Notes under the pieces: model-generated | Seen by the model: only the letters and a program-made list of their open reading frames with translations | What the model was told of the DNA's origin: nothing | The model's database searches: none | Shown: positions 12,889-12,912 of the stretch, piece after piece | Numbering within the stretch: position 1 is the stretch's first letter | How the letters are laid out: every line of letters begins with the position of its first letter | NCBI GenBank assembly: GCA_902478885.1 | Contig: CABSMS010000061.1 | Location: 1 to 12,912, forward strand | Reading direction: 5' to 3' | Length of the DNA: 12,912 bases | Origin: an uncultured Collinsella sp. | Lineage (GTDB): Bacteria; Actinomycetota; Coriobacteriia; Coriobacteriales; Coriobacteriaceae | Translations under genes and position numbers: made by a program

Positions 12889-12912
12889 GGCCTCCTACCT
12901 TTCTTTCGGGCC
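11648..12912. repeat. exact direct repeat, copy 2 (arcA), cut by the contig end
   Basis: Second copy of the 1,265-bp repeat at 8558-9822, in the same orientation. The contig stops inside or at the edge of this copy, which is where a short-read assembler would be expected to stop when two genomic paths share a sequence longer than a read. Confidence 0.9.

Noticed and set aside
1..12912. CRISPR array, tRNA or rRNA genes, insertion sequences
   Set aside because: I looked on both strands and saw no regularly spaced short repeats, no tRNA or rRNA signature and no transposase; the only large repeat is the arcA duplication, which has no terminal inverted repeats.

Overview
The window reads as one short-read contig from a high-GC Actinomycetota gut bacterium, most likely a Coriobacteriia member such as Collinsella. 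The grounds are the pyrG–xerD pair (a neighbourhood typical of Actinobacteria), the arginine deiminase genes, and the overall protein character. The genus is an inference. Both ends look like contig ends: bases 6-38 are a sequencing-library adapter, and the right end stops inside a long exact repeat.

Every gene I can support lies on the minus strand, so transcription runs right to left. From right to left these are: arcA copy 2 (arginine deiminase), a PLP-dependent aminotransferase, a strong terminator, a 574-bp AT-rich control region, arcA copy 1, argF/arcB (ornithine carbamoyltransferase), a terminator, a YfcC/DcuC-family transporter that probably serves as the arginine/ornithine exchanger, about 580 bp of structured noncoding DNA, a DUF1846 protein, a terminator, a small winged-helix DNA-binding protein, a terminator, pyrG (CTP synthase), xerD (tyrosine recombinase), a terminator, and about 220 bp without a gene.

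The right half is an arginine catabolism locus. ArcA turns arginine into citrulline and ammonia, ArgF/ArcB splits citrulline into ornithine and carbamoyl phosphate, and the transporter probably exchanges arginine for ornithine. Carbamate kinase (arcC), which would recover ATP, is not in the window. The two arcA copies are identical by eye over at least 1,265 bp and flank the aminotransferase, which is the most unusual arrangement here. The left half holds housekeeping functions: pyrimidine nucleotide synthesis and chromosome dimer resolution.

The noncoding DNA is rich in structure. I see six convincing intrinsic terminators, a set of competing hairpins directly after the transporter gene, a degenerate 73-bp tandem repeat, a 26-bp-arm hairpin whose only two mismatches become G·U pairs in minus-strand RNA, and a recurring GTRAACGGYA motif in the arcA control region. 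I found no RNA gene of a known family, no CRISPR array and no transposase. All comparisons were made by eye, without database searches.
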